Shown here: piece by piece, positions 25,020 to 36,184 of the stretch
Position numbering within the stretch: the stretch's first letter is position 1
How the letters are laid out: each line of letters begins with the position of its first letter
Assembly (NCBI RefSeq): GCF_020921035.1
Contig: NC_063156.1
Span: 26,088,283 to 26,152,282, forward strand
Direction: 5' to 3'
DNA length: 64,000 bases
Source of the DNA: Rhodamnia argentea
Taxonomy: Eukaryota > Streptophyta > Magnoliopsida > Myrtales > Myrtaceae
Notes under the pieces: model-generated
The model's input: the letters and a program-made list of their open reading frames with translations, nothing else
Told to the model about the DNA's origin: nothing
Databases searched by the model: none
Made by a program: the position numbers and the translations under genes

Positions 25020-26732
25020 CTACCAGAAATCTTTGCAAGAGCAAACTCCGTCATTGAAGTGGTGAAACCGGTTGCAGTCCCTGATTACGATCTCGCGTCT
25101 GTAGACTTTGGATATCATCTTTATGGCAACGTGACAATCACCACATATTCTGAGGTTCTTAACAATTCGTATGGGAGTGCCGGCACTTGTTTGTAAAAAG
25201 CAAAATGCTACAGCCAGTTTTTCAGTATGAAGAGATAGAGCAAGCTCTTTTGCTTCCTCATCCAAATCAAGCAATACTTCTTTTGTGTTTCCCACATAGC
25301 CTGCCTTCTTCAATGTCGTCATGATCTCATCAAGCATCATATAAATCTCTTTAGTTTCCGGATGGGAATCATCTCCCACAAAAAACTCATGAAGTACCCC
25401 GTCAAGCTCTACTAAGCTACACCCAGGGACTTTATAAATGCCCTTTGCTTCCATTAGATTTCTGACTTGTCTCACTTCATTCCATCTACCCAATTTTGCA
25501 TAAACATTTGACAGAAGCACATAGGCACCACTATTGCCAGGATCCAGCTGGATTAGCTTTCTGAGCGCAATCTCACATGTTTCAATGTCACCATGTGTCC
25601 TGGATCCACTCAGTAGAGCACCCCATATAAGCACATCAGGCTCCATAGGCATCGATTTCACCACGGTCCATGCCTCCTTTAGTAGACCTGCTCTCCCAAA
25701 AAGATCCACTAGACAACCATAGTGTTGAATTATCGGAGTTATTCCATGCTCCTCGCTCATTTCCCTGAAAAATTCTTTCCCTCGACTCACCAAACCTCCA
25801 TGAACACAAGCACAAAGAATACCCAAGAATGTTACGCTATTAGGTTTCAGACCCTGCTGTCTCATGTCCAAGAACAAGCTGAGACATTCCCCAGCATGAC
25901 CATGCATTGCCAAGCCTGATATCATAGCACTCCAAGCCATCACATCCTTATTAGGACCCAAATTGCCGAAAACCAACCTCGCCCTCTCAATACTCCCGCA
26001 TTTAGCGTACATGTCTATGAGACAAGTCCCCAACACAACATCAATTTCTATCCCACATTTGTCAATATAAGCATGAACCCACTCCCCATGTTCCAGTGCA
26101 CCCAACTGCCCACACGCCGAAAGCACTCCGGACATGGTAAACTCATTAGGCCTAACCAAAGCACCTTCCACGAGTTGCATCTCCCTGAACAAAGCAAGCG
26201 CTTCCTTAAACTCCCCACACCTAACGTACCCATTAATCAAACAGCTCCAAGAGATCACGTTCCTCTCAGGCATTACGTCGAACAGCGCACGGGCAGTGTC
26301 ACTCCGACCCACTTTCAAGCACGCGTTGATGATAGAATTCCAAGAAGGCAAATCCGGTTCAGCAATGTCGTCGAACACTTGACGAGCTAGCGCTGAGTCG
26401 CCGCAAGAGGAGTACATGTTGATGAGACAAGTCTGGACGAAGGTTTCGCGGTCAAGCCCAAAGACGAAAGCTTGAGCGTGGATCTGTCGACCAGATTGGA
26501 GATGGGGAACGGAATTGAAGGACTGGAGGAGGAAAGGGAAGGTGTCGAAGTCGGGGTAGACGCCATGGGAGCGCATGCGAGCGAAGACTGACAATGGAGG
26601 TTGAAGAGAGACGGTGGATTGGACATGGGCTCGAATGATGTTGTTCCAGACAAAGGATTCAAAGGTGCGGTGAGCGAAGTTGAGAGTCGGGTGCGTTAAG
26701 GAAATGAGCTTTGTGGTTGTGGAAGGTCGCAT
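25020..26732 (-). CDS. PPR protein, PLS class with E/E+ and DYW domains (At3g62890-like)
   Basis: Probable organellar RNA-binding protein that selects and deaminates specific cytidines (C-to-U editing). Single exon, 570 aa, typical of plant PPR genes. The body is tandem pentatricopeptide units (for example NVISWSCLINGYVRCGEF and VVLGTCLIDMYAKCGS), followed by E/E+ motifs. The deaminase-like DYW domain covers about residues 437-570. Its zinc/catalytic signature is present: H502-T-E504, C530-x2-C533, and the CxC at 564-566. The protein ends Asp-Phe-Trp instead of Asp-Tyr-Trp. I recall the same DFW ending in Arabidopsis At3g62890 (573 aa), so it is probably ancestral rather than damage. No frameshift or stop is present. 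The editing site and target organelle cannot be told from sequence. Confidence 0.93.
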   Translation of the reverse strand: MRPSTTTKLISLTHPTLNFAHRTFESFVWNNIIRAHVQSTVSLQPPLSVFARMRSHGVYPDFDTFPFLLQSFNSVPHLQSGRQIHAQAFVFGLDRETFVQTCLINMYSSCGDSALARQVFDDIAEPDLPSWNSIINACLKVGRSDTARALFDVMPERNVISWSCLINGYVRCGEFKEALALFREMQLVEGALVRPNEFTMSGVLSACGQLGALEHGEWVHAYIDKCGIEIDVVLGTCLIDMYAKCGSIERARLVFGNLGPNKDVMAWSAMISGLAMHGHAGECLSLFLDMRQQGLKPNSVTFLGILCACVHGGLVSRGKEFFREMSEEHGITPIIQHYGCLVDLFGRAGLLKEAWTVVKSMPMEPDVLIWGALLSGSRTHGDIETCEIALRKLIQLDPGNSGAYVLLSNVYAKLGRWNEVRQVRNLMEAKGIYKVPGCSLVELDGVLHEFFVGDDSHPETKEIYMMLDEIMTTLKKAGYVGNTKEVLLDLDEEAKELALSLHTEKLAVAFCFLQTSAGTPIRIVKNLRICGDCHVAIKMISKVYRREIVIRDCNRFHHFNDGVCSCKDFW

Positions 26733-28354
26733 CGGGTGAAGCTAGCGAAACGCATGGAATTTCAACTGGTGGCGAGCTCTCTTCATTATAGCAAAGGAAA
26801 CCTACAAACCTTTGGCTTGTCGCAATGACATGCTACCTTAGGCAGACACAACACGCCATAAAGTCATGACACGATGAGTCGACACGTAAATTTTTAAAAA
26901 AATAAAAAATTTCGACACATTAAGGCACGTTATATATTATATAATATATTTTTATGTATACATTGTAAAGAACAGAAATAAAAATTCTGATCTCTCCTTG
27001 CTCAACATTTTTTTCCTCCACTCAAAACTCTTTCTTTTCTCTCTTCTAATTTTGATTCAGTCAACTCTTACCTCCTCCAAAATATGTTCTTTTGTACATG
27101 TGTGTGTGCATGTGAGTAGTGGGTGGACGTGGGAGAAAGAGTGGATGTGTGTACGTGAATAAGTACATCCCCCAACTTTTTTTCCTTTCCTCCATTCTCT
27201 CTCCTCTTTTCTCCATTCCCATAACCTTTTCTCTCTCGTGGAAGTCTCGCCATATCTACTGCAACCCCCTTTCCTATCTCATCACCATAACACCCACTCG
27301 CACTAATCTCTCTCTCTCCCTCATGACTCGACATCATCGGCAACAGCAACATACGATCTCCGCCTCTGCTGCACCACCACTCCCCTCGCAACAGCGGCGC
27401 CATGTCGGCACACCACCATCACCGGCTGTACGAGTCGACAATGTCCACGCAGAAGCTATGCTGGTTCAACTGGCTGTCCTGGTGTTGCGGCTCGCCGCCT
27501 TCTTCTTACCTCTCGTGTCTATGTAATTTCCTTCTCTTTGACTCACCTTATCCCTGGACACGCGAGTCCCTTCCGTGTCCGTTTAGTTGACCGAGCGTTG
27601 AATCTCGGACACACATTGACCGTGTGTTTGGACTTGTCCGGTGCGTGTCAGACACCGACACGTGTCCTACATGCAAAATTTTCCCTAAGAGGGGTGTCCG
27701 TATAACATAGGTGACATGCACGTGGACATGATCAAAGTTAAAAAGCCAAAACCACGTTCTGGATAAATAGATCTAGATTTGGCCTGAAAAATAAAAAGGC
27801 AAAAGGCAATTTTTTTTCTAATAATACGCTAAAATTTAAAAAATATATATTTAAATATCAAAGACGAATAAAAAACTGTATACGAATCTTTATTCCACGG
27901 CGGACTGTTTTGAACATTTTGCATTAACGCGTCAAAATGCGCCACAAGATTTTTAATGGAAAGTAAATATGTAAAAATCACCTCATTGAATTAATTTATG
28001 GAGCATGGCGCGAAATTTCTAATTAATTATTAAGCGTGAAATTTTTATTGCACTTTTAAATTATATCTCCCATTACTTAATCGGTTGTCCAATCCTCCAG
28101 AAGGCAACTGTTACATGATTTAATCCTAAAGTATGCAAGATCATAAGTTTAATTGTTAGCATGGTCGGTTCGAGCCAATACGACCAATGCACAAATAGGA
28201 TGAGCTTGAACGAGTAATTTTCCTTCTTAAGTGTAAACCGGCTCATATATATTCGTTTGGCCCACTCACATCTAGAGGGTGAATGGTTCTAGAGATCGGA
28301 AATCACTCGTGGCCGATCGTCCCGTCATAATAATAATAATAATAATAATAATAA
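26733..28354. other. Intergenic region PPR-PPAN, left part
   Basis: The PPR promoter and AT-rich DNA. A CT-rich, Ser/Pro-coding-like stretch (27100-27600) gives open frames on both strands through base composition. No homologue is recognised. It ends in a (TAA)n run next to the plastid-derived segment. Confidence 0.5.
28324..28353. repeat. (TAA)n microsatellite
   Basis: About ten TAA/AAT units ending immediately before the plastid-derived segment. It could mark the insertion junction. Confidence 0.85.
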
Positions 28355-28900
28355 CGTATTGGTTCATAATACACCGGTCTTTTGGGAATTCTTCAAGCTT
28401 TAGCAGATGGGACAAAATTTATTTTCAAAGAGAATCTTTTTCCATCAAAAGAATATACTCATTAATTCAGTATAGGACCATCCATAGTAGTTATATCCAT
28501 TTTACTAAGTTTTTTAGTAATTCCTTTTAGTTGGCACCTTATTTTATCCGATCTCAATATCGGTGTTTTTTTTTAATGGATTGCCATTTCCAATCTTGCT
28601 CCCATCGTACTTATTATGTCGGGATATGGATCAAATAATAAATATTATTTTTTAGGTGATCTACGCGCCGCTGCTCAATCGATTAGTTATGACATATCAT
28701 TAACTCTGTGTGTGTGGTCAATATCTCTATGTGCGATTCGTTAAAATATAAAAATCTCTTTTCTTTATTTTTTGAAAAGAAATTGAATAGATATCTCTTT
28801 TTTAATTCATCATTTAGTTTGATGACCGAAATCAGATAGTTGTATGAATGAAAGAAAATGAATGTTTTCGTTTTTGTAATTTTATAATATATATATCATT
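28355..28900 (+). pseudogene. ndhA: Nuclear plastid insertion (NUPT): broken ndhA exon 1 plus start of its group II intron
   Basis: One frame from 28355 to 28730 (about 125 codons) matches the middle and end of plastid NDH subunit A exon 1. Examples are [12 protein letters not shown] from 28382, [10 protein letters not shown] around 28620, and RAAAQSIS. It is broken by several in-frame stops, for instance three codons after the start and again before the FSIGPS and WIA segments. At 28731 the exon gives way to GTGCG, the conserved 5' end of group II introns, exactly where the plastid gene has its intron. Intron-like sequence continues to about 28900. It is therefore a DNA-level transfer, not cDNA, and cannot make functional protein. 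The right limit is uncertain. Confidence 0.82.
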
Positions 28901-28999
28901 TTTTTGTTTGTCGTTCTTTTTTACCTATTTATTTACTTGGTTTTTGTTAAAGAGAACTCCGATTAAGCCCTAAAGGTTAAAACCGTGCAAAAAGCCCTA

Positions 29000-29008
29000 A
29001 AACCCTAA
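29000..29008 (+). promoter_or_regulatory. Telo-box in PPAN promoter
   Basis: AAACCCTAA, preceded by a near copy (AGCCCTAAA) at about 28992. Telo-boxes are enriched near transcription starts of plant ribosomal and ribosome-assembly genes, which agrees with the downstream Brix-domain gene. CT-rich leader sequence follows at 29102-29120, and a possible leader donor (AAAGGTAACC) at about 29130. Confidence 0.65.
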
Positions 29009-29838
29009 CCGCGGTCCACCGACCGGTTCTTCTCTGGAACTCGCCTGCAAATCCGCTTCTCGAAACCTTTCGTCTGTGGACTGGAGAACCAGATCATTGG
29101 ACCTCTCTCTCTCTCTCTCGTCAAGCGCAAAGGTAACCCCTTCCGAGCTCTGAAGCTCCTGATCCGGGACTCTCATGTCGTCTTCTATCTCTCAATCTTC
29201 CTCGAGATTTCCCATAGACGGCTTCACTCCTTTATCCTCATTCTCTCCCGCTTCTCTCCATCGGCGATTCGGTAATCTCAACCTCCCTGCTTCGCTTCTC
29301 CTCTCACACGACCGCGACGCCACCAAGGCGTTCGCTTCTCCGAGACATGGCCTTGTGTTCGCGCTTTTGAGCTCGGGTTCTGAATGGAGTTGTGATGTTC
29401 GCTACATAATCGTTTGAAGGGATCGATTAGTCTAGTATATTAGCTGGCCTTCTGTACATCCTCGACGCTGTGTTTTGTCCTGCTTGCTTGTGCGTGGAGT
29501 TGAAAACTCGAATTCTGGTGGAGTACATATAGATTGGGAATCCAGGTTCTTGCTGAATGATATCTGAAGGCTAGGTCTAGATTTAGGTTTATCAATACTC
29601 TGCTAGCTTGTAGAAAATTCGAGGCTGAGAACTTCTGCATTTATTTAATGGGAATCAGGTTGTACTTGTTCTGCTGGGAACTTTGCTTTGTGTTCTGAAT
29701 AGCCGTCTTGCTTATTTAGCTTTACTCTCTAATAGGGACTGTCCGATGATATATTAATGTGCATTGTGTAGGTACATCTGCTTAAGCTGAAGGCATAGCA
29801 GACATTGGGGTTTCTTGTTGAGATCGTGAAACGACACG

Positions 29839-32800
29839 ATGGCCCGTTTTCGTAATGTATGGTTCCGTTTTGGCACCAATGTTCTTGGTTGAGAAAAGTG
29901 AAAGAGATATGATGAAGTTATATTTTTAGTCTTTATATCTTATTCAGGAAAAAATGAATTGAGCACGGTAGTTGTAATTTTATCTTATGCTGCACTTAAC
30001 TTTCTATTTTGTTGCGAATTCAATTAGAATAAGAAGAAAGCGTTTGTGAAGCCAGTTATGAAAAAGCCCAAGCCCGGGAATGTTGATCACATAACAGGTG
30101 ATAAGATCCCTAAGAGCTTTGTCTTCTCGAGGGGGAAGCTGCCAGGACCCCTGAGGCAACTTGAAATGGACTTGAGGAAGTTAATGCTCCCGTATACTGC
30201 CCTCAAACTCAAGGTATAAGCTTTTTCATCATAATATTTTGTTAAACTTGATGGTAGTCTTTCTCCTAGATATATGTAGCTTATGCTTGAGGTGACCGCT
30301 ATAGTATGGTAGGTGTTTGCTTTGATGTGTTTTTGTCTTTCATTGCTGAAGAAATGTGGAGAAATTTATTCTATCAAAAGTTGAACAGCTGCATCAATTG
30401 AAATGGGTGTGTTCATTAAAAGAATAAAGTCGAGGTTAATTTGTCAGTATATTGCCATTTAAATATTTCGGGTCGCTTTTAGAAATCAGCATAGTATGTG
30501 GATTTTCTGTAGTAATTATAGCTCTTATTCTGGAGTTGTAGTCTTCTGTTGCTAATACCTAATTTGAATTGCAGATCGCTTATACCTTTATCTGTAGTAG
30601 GACATTTACATGTTTCTTTTCTTTGTTCTGTGCACCCTTTCGATATGATTTAAACTTCAAATTCATTTTTCATTTCCTACTTTGTTCATACAGGAGAAGA
30701 AAAGGAATAACCTCAAAGACTTTTTGAATGTGGCTGGACCTATGGGTGTTACTCATTTCCTCATGCTGTCAAAAACTGAAACTGCACCTTACTTGAGGGT
30801 TGCAAGGACACCACAAGGTCCCACGCTTACTTTTAAGATTAAGGAATACTCTCTGGTAGCTGATGTTGCACAATCTCAATTGCGTCCCAGAAGTCCAAAG
30901 GATCTCTTCAAAAACCCTCCTTTGGTAATCTCATAATCGAAGAACTGCGCCTATTTTTGTGTTTCCCCTTATTATCCCTTGGTTGCTTACTTCAAAATTC
31001 ATCCCTTAGGCTTGTGTTCGACTAAGGTTGTAGCATCAGGATCCGGTAGTTATGTGTTCTGTTCATGGAAAGAGCCTCTTTGCAACATAGATGCGTATGT
31101 GTGTAGTTGATGACCATCTCATATGCACAATACATAAGCCTTCCAGCTATTAGGATGTTTCTTGTTTCAGCTGAGGTTGTGTTAATGGTGGCCAGTTACA
31201 ATTCTGAGATATTATGAATGCAATAAGAGGTGATGATAATCTTTGGTTTGTCTAGAATTTTCTTTGCCCAGAAGAATGAGCCTCAATGGTGCAAATAAAT
31301 GCCATGTATCCATCTATTGTCTAGACATTTTTCCAACCGAGTAAACAAGTTGTAGCTTGAGTCAGTGATGAGGATTTAAATATGTATAGTTCATACAAGT
31401 TGACCATCTCTTTGTTTAAAATGTATCATGTTATTTTTAGATCAGTTGGTTGATTGCGAGGGTGTTAGGAAGTCCTGTAAATACTATGTGGGACATGAAT
31501 AACTCTGAGAGCTTATTGCTTGATTTGGACTCTACTCACTCAAGAATGGTTAGGCTTCATTTTCAGCCCTGAATATGTATCACTGCGTTTTATTGACGCG
31601 TTTATACCTCTAAACCTTCAAACTGAAAGGATGATGATCTGATACTTTGACTCAAATTAATTATCTTTGTGCATCTCATCTCCTGCTGTTTTGTATATTG
31701 TATTGGTTTGAAACAGAAGAGCATTTCTGATAAGATCTGTCTGTCTAGAGCTATGACCGAAAGATGGGCTAGGAGATCCCGTAATCTCTCCATTTGGATT
31801 TGTATCATGTCTCATGCACGGAAGTCTTTACTGTACACGCAGATTGTACTTTCTGGATTTGGAACTGGTGAACAACATTTGAAGCTCACTACTATCATGT
31901 TTCAGAATATTTTTCCAGCCATTGACATTAACACTGTGAGTAGTTAATATTTTTTCATCGCATTCCATTATAGACTGCACTTTTTTGCTTTGTTGATGTT
32001 TGATATTTGTTGTCATTTTCAGGTAAAACTTTCTTCTTGTCAGAGAATTGTCTTGCTTAATTACAATAAAGAGACGAAACTTGTAGATTTTTGTCATTAT
32101 TCAATTAGGTTACAGCCTGTTGGAGTATCTCGTAGAATTAGAAAGTTTGTGCAGAATCATCAAGTCCCTGATCTTAGGAATCTACAAGATGTGAGTGACT
32201 TTGTGACAAAGTAAGTATTCTTGTCTTTTGATCTGTAACAGACCCTGAAAATTAGAGGATAGGGCCAACCCGTTCATTCCTTTTTGGTGAGTACAGGGCA
32301 CAAGTGGCTATCCACATTGATCATATTCGAACTGTAAAGATTTTTTGGGTTGTTCCTGTTACTTTGGTAATGGAAAAGTAAAACTTCCTATTCTTAAAAT
32401 GCAGGTTTATTCGGTTCTTGTTTCGTTGTGAAAGTGGTGTTAATTAGATGAAATAGTATTGGAAGGTGATAAAGTTTATGGAAAGAGAAAAGTACCCCCC
32501 CGGGCATCCTTTTCAAAAACCGAGTCTGTGGCAGCTTCACTCATTGCACGTTGTTAATCAATTGTCTCTCGTTAATAATGTGTTTACTTCCATGCGTGTT
32601 TGAAGGGCTGGATACGGATCAGAAAGTGAAGCAGATGATGAAGCTGCGACAGTAACCTTGGCTAGTGATCTTGGTAGAGTAAATCAAGCTTCGTCAAAAA
32701 GCGCAGTTAAGCTCCAGGAGATTGGACCTAGGATGACTCTTCAACTTGTCAAAGTTGAGGAAGGGTTGTGCTCAGGTGGAGTCATCTTCAATGAATATGG

Positions 32801-33305
32801 TACGCTAACTAAACATTGCCAATTTATTCCTGCATAAGCACAAAAGGAACTGTAGATGCACCGAGGGACATGGCCTTTTTGATGTTGTGAGCCGTGAATC
32901 ACAACTTTGTTTCCTTTTTGTTACTTGGAAACTTGCCTTCATGAGCATTCTTTTAAGAGTTATGCTGTAAGCATATGATAGATGCTTGACAAAGTAGGTG
33001 CTAGGCTTAATTTCTAGCTTCCTAAACTAAACTCATTATCACCTCAGTTGTTTTTGCTGGTCTTTCGCTCATGGTAGACATTTCCTTTTGGAAACATTTT
33101 TATTCAATTGTGATTATATATCTGTTCCTGTCCTAGCAGCAGCTTTTCTGTTTGCCAGAATAATCATATGTTGTGCACCTGTAAATACCTTCTTTATCCT
33201 TCAGGTAATGCTGCTGACATTAAAAAAAAGCTAGGCAAGCAAGAAGGCGGTGAAAAAGATCCGGATGATGTTGAAGAAGATCAAGAAGATGATGAGGAAG
33301 AATAG
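29839..33305 (+). CDS. PPAN: Peter Pan-like/SSF1 ribosome assembly factor (Brix domain)
   Basis: Nucleolar factor for 60S subunit maturation (27S pre-rRNA processing). Seven exons: 29839-29856, 30028-30213, 30694-30924, 31843-31935, 32023-32210, 32606-32799, 33205-33305, total 336 aa. The first exon encodes only six residues (MARFRN) and continues into a lysine-rich start. The Brix domain runs from about PKSFVFSRGKLPGPL to the conserved block LSSCQRIVLLNY..YSIRLQPVGVSRRIRKFV. The protein ends in an acidic tail (EEDQEDDEEE) typical of the family. Phase is continuous. Upstream is a telo-box promoter and probably a spliced leader. It is convergent with the unknown gene at 34157-36184. Confidence 0.92.
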
Positions 33306-34156
33306 TGTCCACCAAACGACAGTTTTGTGGCTATACAACCAATCTCTCACGGTTATCACATCTCCGCTGGATAGAGTCCAACGCTCAGATGTATATTTAT
33401 CATGTCTTACATTTAGAAGAACCTGTGAATTCCCATGGGCTTATAGGCACTGATCCTGCTTTACGGAGTCTCGACTTTTATAATATTCATCTAATAGCTA
33501 TAGAAGAGGTTCTCTCATTAATGCCACGACACATCTCCCAGTTTTGCTTGTTTCTTAGTTTCTTGTTCTCATCGTATGACCTTCACTAACCATTTGCATT
33601 ATCCTGCACGGTAAATGAGTTGCCAAGAAAGAGGGTTGTGCTTTCTCGATTGGAAGAACTCCCTATGTTTTGGGAGATACTGCAATCGCACAATGTTTTG
33701 GGAGATACTACAATCGCAAATAAAGAGATTCCAAGACAATAACAAGTATGCTTTGGCATACTGTGCAATCAAAGTTAAATTTGGTATGCCTGCTCACTTG
33801 ATAAGCACCAACACTCCACTCCACTCCACTCCACTCCACTTGCTTAATGTACAAAATTAGCTTTTCCCTGACGGATGTCATTTACAAGACGACAACACTG
33901 GGGTCTCTTTACCAGTTCTCCTTACAGATGGAAATACTAGGATTAAATCACTCTCAACTCACTGTTTAAGAAACCCATTTAGGCTTTTGGCCATGAAAAT
34001 GAGAAATTGCGCTTACATTGACTATTTTCTCATGCATAGAGTAATATATCCAATGAGGCAATTTTTCAAACCAAAACCCTGCTCCAACCAAAAGCCAGTG
34101 AACTTACGAAAACTAGACGCTGGGTGATGGAATAAGGAGATCACCCAAAAGAGAGA
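33306..34156. other. Convergent 3' region PPAN / unknown gene
   Basis: 3' UTRs of two convergent genes. It contains a short direct repeat (GTTTTGGGAGATACT-like, twice at about 33667 and 33695) and an ACTCC microsatellite. No further gene is visible. Confidence 0.6.
33811..33840. repeat. (ACTCC)n pentanucleotide microsatellite
   Basis: Five to six consecutive CCACT/ACTCC units in the PPAN 3' flank. Confidence 0.8.
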
Positions 34157-36184
34157 CTAGCTATATCTGGAAGGTTCGACCATTCTAAAGTCGTGCTTCT
34201 TCCTCCGGCATCTGTGATGAGCCTTCTGATCCGTGAATGTGTTCTCACCAACCATCTCCATTTTCGAATCTGTATATGACACAAACGTACCAAAGCAAAA
34301 TAAGATGAGACAAGCCACTAGAATGAAAACATGGCAGACATACAAAAGGAGGATCATTTGACTGACAAGACCTAACAACTCAAGATCATCGAAGATGATT
34401 TCTCAATCTCTCTCCATCAGCTGAACTGACCATGACCAGTTGGGGGAGAATGGATAAGTGTAACATGTAAAATATGCAGATTCTGTCAACCATAAACGTC
34501 TAAAATAAGGTTTCACTTAGAAAGTAACAGATGAGGGCTGAAAAAACGTCGACACTTCATAGTAAAGGAAATACTTTGTTTGTATTAAAGCATAAAAGCT
34601 TTTGCACAGTCATGTAACCATTGTGACGGCAAGATACTAGCATCCAAAAATAAGATGAACAGGATATATGAGCAAAAGAAGTTCACACGAGATGCAATGA
34701 AAGCAGGTTTGCTCTTAATCTGAAACCATATGTATCGGATGCCTTCCGTTATCAACTCACTTAACATCTTAAGTTCAAAACTCCAGGCCTTGTGCATGTT
34801 GCTTAAGAACAGCTCAATCCAAAATCGTCCTTAACGTACAGGGTTCAGTGAAAAGAAGGGTTGAAATTTCGTTCTTCTCATGAACTAATGTCGCGTATTG
34901 GGATAACAGAAAGAGGAACTTGCTACCATAAGCAATACCATAACCAATGAATGCTGCTAGGAAATTGACAGCACCTACAAATTGAAAACCATCAAGAGAG
35001 ACTTGAATTGGCTCTAGCATGTGACTCCTGGAAGAAAGGACATCATGAGCCTCATTCAATTTATTCAACTCTAAATCATAGTGGAGCACGCAGAGAACAC
35101 GAAGACCTGCATCATACATGGTATTAGTGCTTCCAGCATTCAAGACCATTCCGAACCCGTTCTCAAACCAACAAAAGAAAAGGCCAATTGTAACCATGCA
35201 GCTAAGAGAAGCATGCTAAAGAACCCCAATGAATTCTCACGACTAGTCAATTTCAAATTTACCAAATAACACTAGCTGATCAACAAAATTCCACCCTATT
35301 GTTAAATGTCATATGCCTCAAAATTGGGTTAAAAAAAAAAAATCTCTGCTCTTCCAAATACCAATTCTAAAGCAGACAAAACAGTAGGATTCAAGTTAAA
35401 ATGACAAAACTTAACAAAATCATCAAAGATCGAGCGATTGAATTGAAGCCGAATCTTATATACCTCCAAATTGGTGGCCCCAAAACAATGCCCTAGCATC
35501 CTCCTCCTCCTCATCCACTTCATCCCCATAACCAAACTCGGCGTCACCGCGATAGCCCGGCTCACTTCCGTACCCCGACTCGTTCCCCGGCACCACATCC
35601 CCAAAATTCCCAGTTTGCCCAAACCCTAAGCCCACATTCTCCCTCTCCCCACTCCCTCCTCCACCACCATCTTTGTCCCTCCTTGGGCCGATATTATTCC
35701 GCGCCTCGCTCACGTCTGACGCCCAATCCCCATTGCCAAACAGCTCCCCGCTAGAGTCCGTCCCCACCGCCATCGGGAAATCAGACGCTGCGGCAGACGC
35801 CCCGACGGAGCAGCACCGCCGCGTCCCGCTCCGATCGCTGCTCCGCCCGGACACCGACCTCGACCCCCTCCGCCTCCGCTTCCTCGCGATCAGCTGGAGG
35901 CTCTCTCTCCGCTTCGAATTTCCCACATCGACGATCGGCCTGTCGTCATCGAATAGACTCAGCCTCGACATGTCGAGGGCGGCGTCGATCGAGAATGAAG
36001 TCAACCGATCGGAGAGGCAGGGCCGCTTGGAGTGGAACACGCCGCCGCCATTGGAGGAGGAGTTGGGTATCTGTGGGTGATCGGAGTCGAGGGTTTTGGG
36101 GTGGAACGGCCTCCACGAGTGGAGCTGGACGGCGCAGGAGTCGATGGAGTGACGGGAAGCTAGAGTTCTGTGCGAGGGCGACAT
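34157..36184 (-). CDS. Conserved plant protein of unknown function (At4g02920-like)
   Basis: Two exons, 36184-35464 and 34269-34157, give 277 aa. The start ATG (MSPSHRTL) follows an in-frame TTG that I reject. Conserved-looking blocks are SIDSCAVQLHSWRPFH near the N-terminus, an Arg-rich basic segment ARKRRRRGSRSVSGRSSDRS, CCSVGASAA, GYGSEPGYRGDAEFGYGDE, and a C-terminal HHRCRRKKHD basic motif encoded by exon 2. The basic runs suggest nuclear localisation. There are no membrane spans or catalytic motifs. I recall an uncharacterised Arabidopsis family with the same blocks, but no function is known to me. The 1.2-kb intron contains a 127-codon open frame that is probably chance. Confidence 0.75.

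Noticed and set aside
27119-27526. 135-codon plus-strand open frame rich in Ser, Leu and His
   Set aside because: Open frames on both strands arise from CT- and CACC-rich low-complexity sequence; no conserved pattern.
29175-29417. 80-codon open frame in the PPAN leader
   Set aside because: It sits in the predicted leader intron or 5' UTR, and its Ser-rich, CT-driven composition matches no family. It might act as an upstream ORF if unspliced, but this is not supported.
31190-31290. Possible box C/D snoRNA in a PPAN intron (GTGATGATA)
   Set aside because: Animal PPAN hosts a snoRNA, so I looked, but no box D (CTGA) with terminal stem is found at suitable distance.
34814-35197. 127-codon minus-strand open frame in the intron of the unknown gene
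   Set aside because: The exon 1 to exon 2 junction is in phase without it, and the encoded sequence has no recognisable features.
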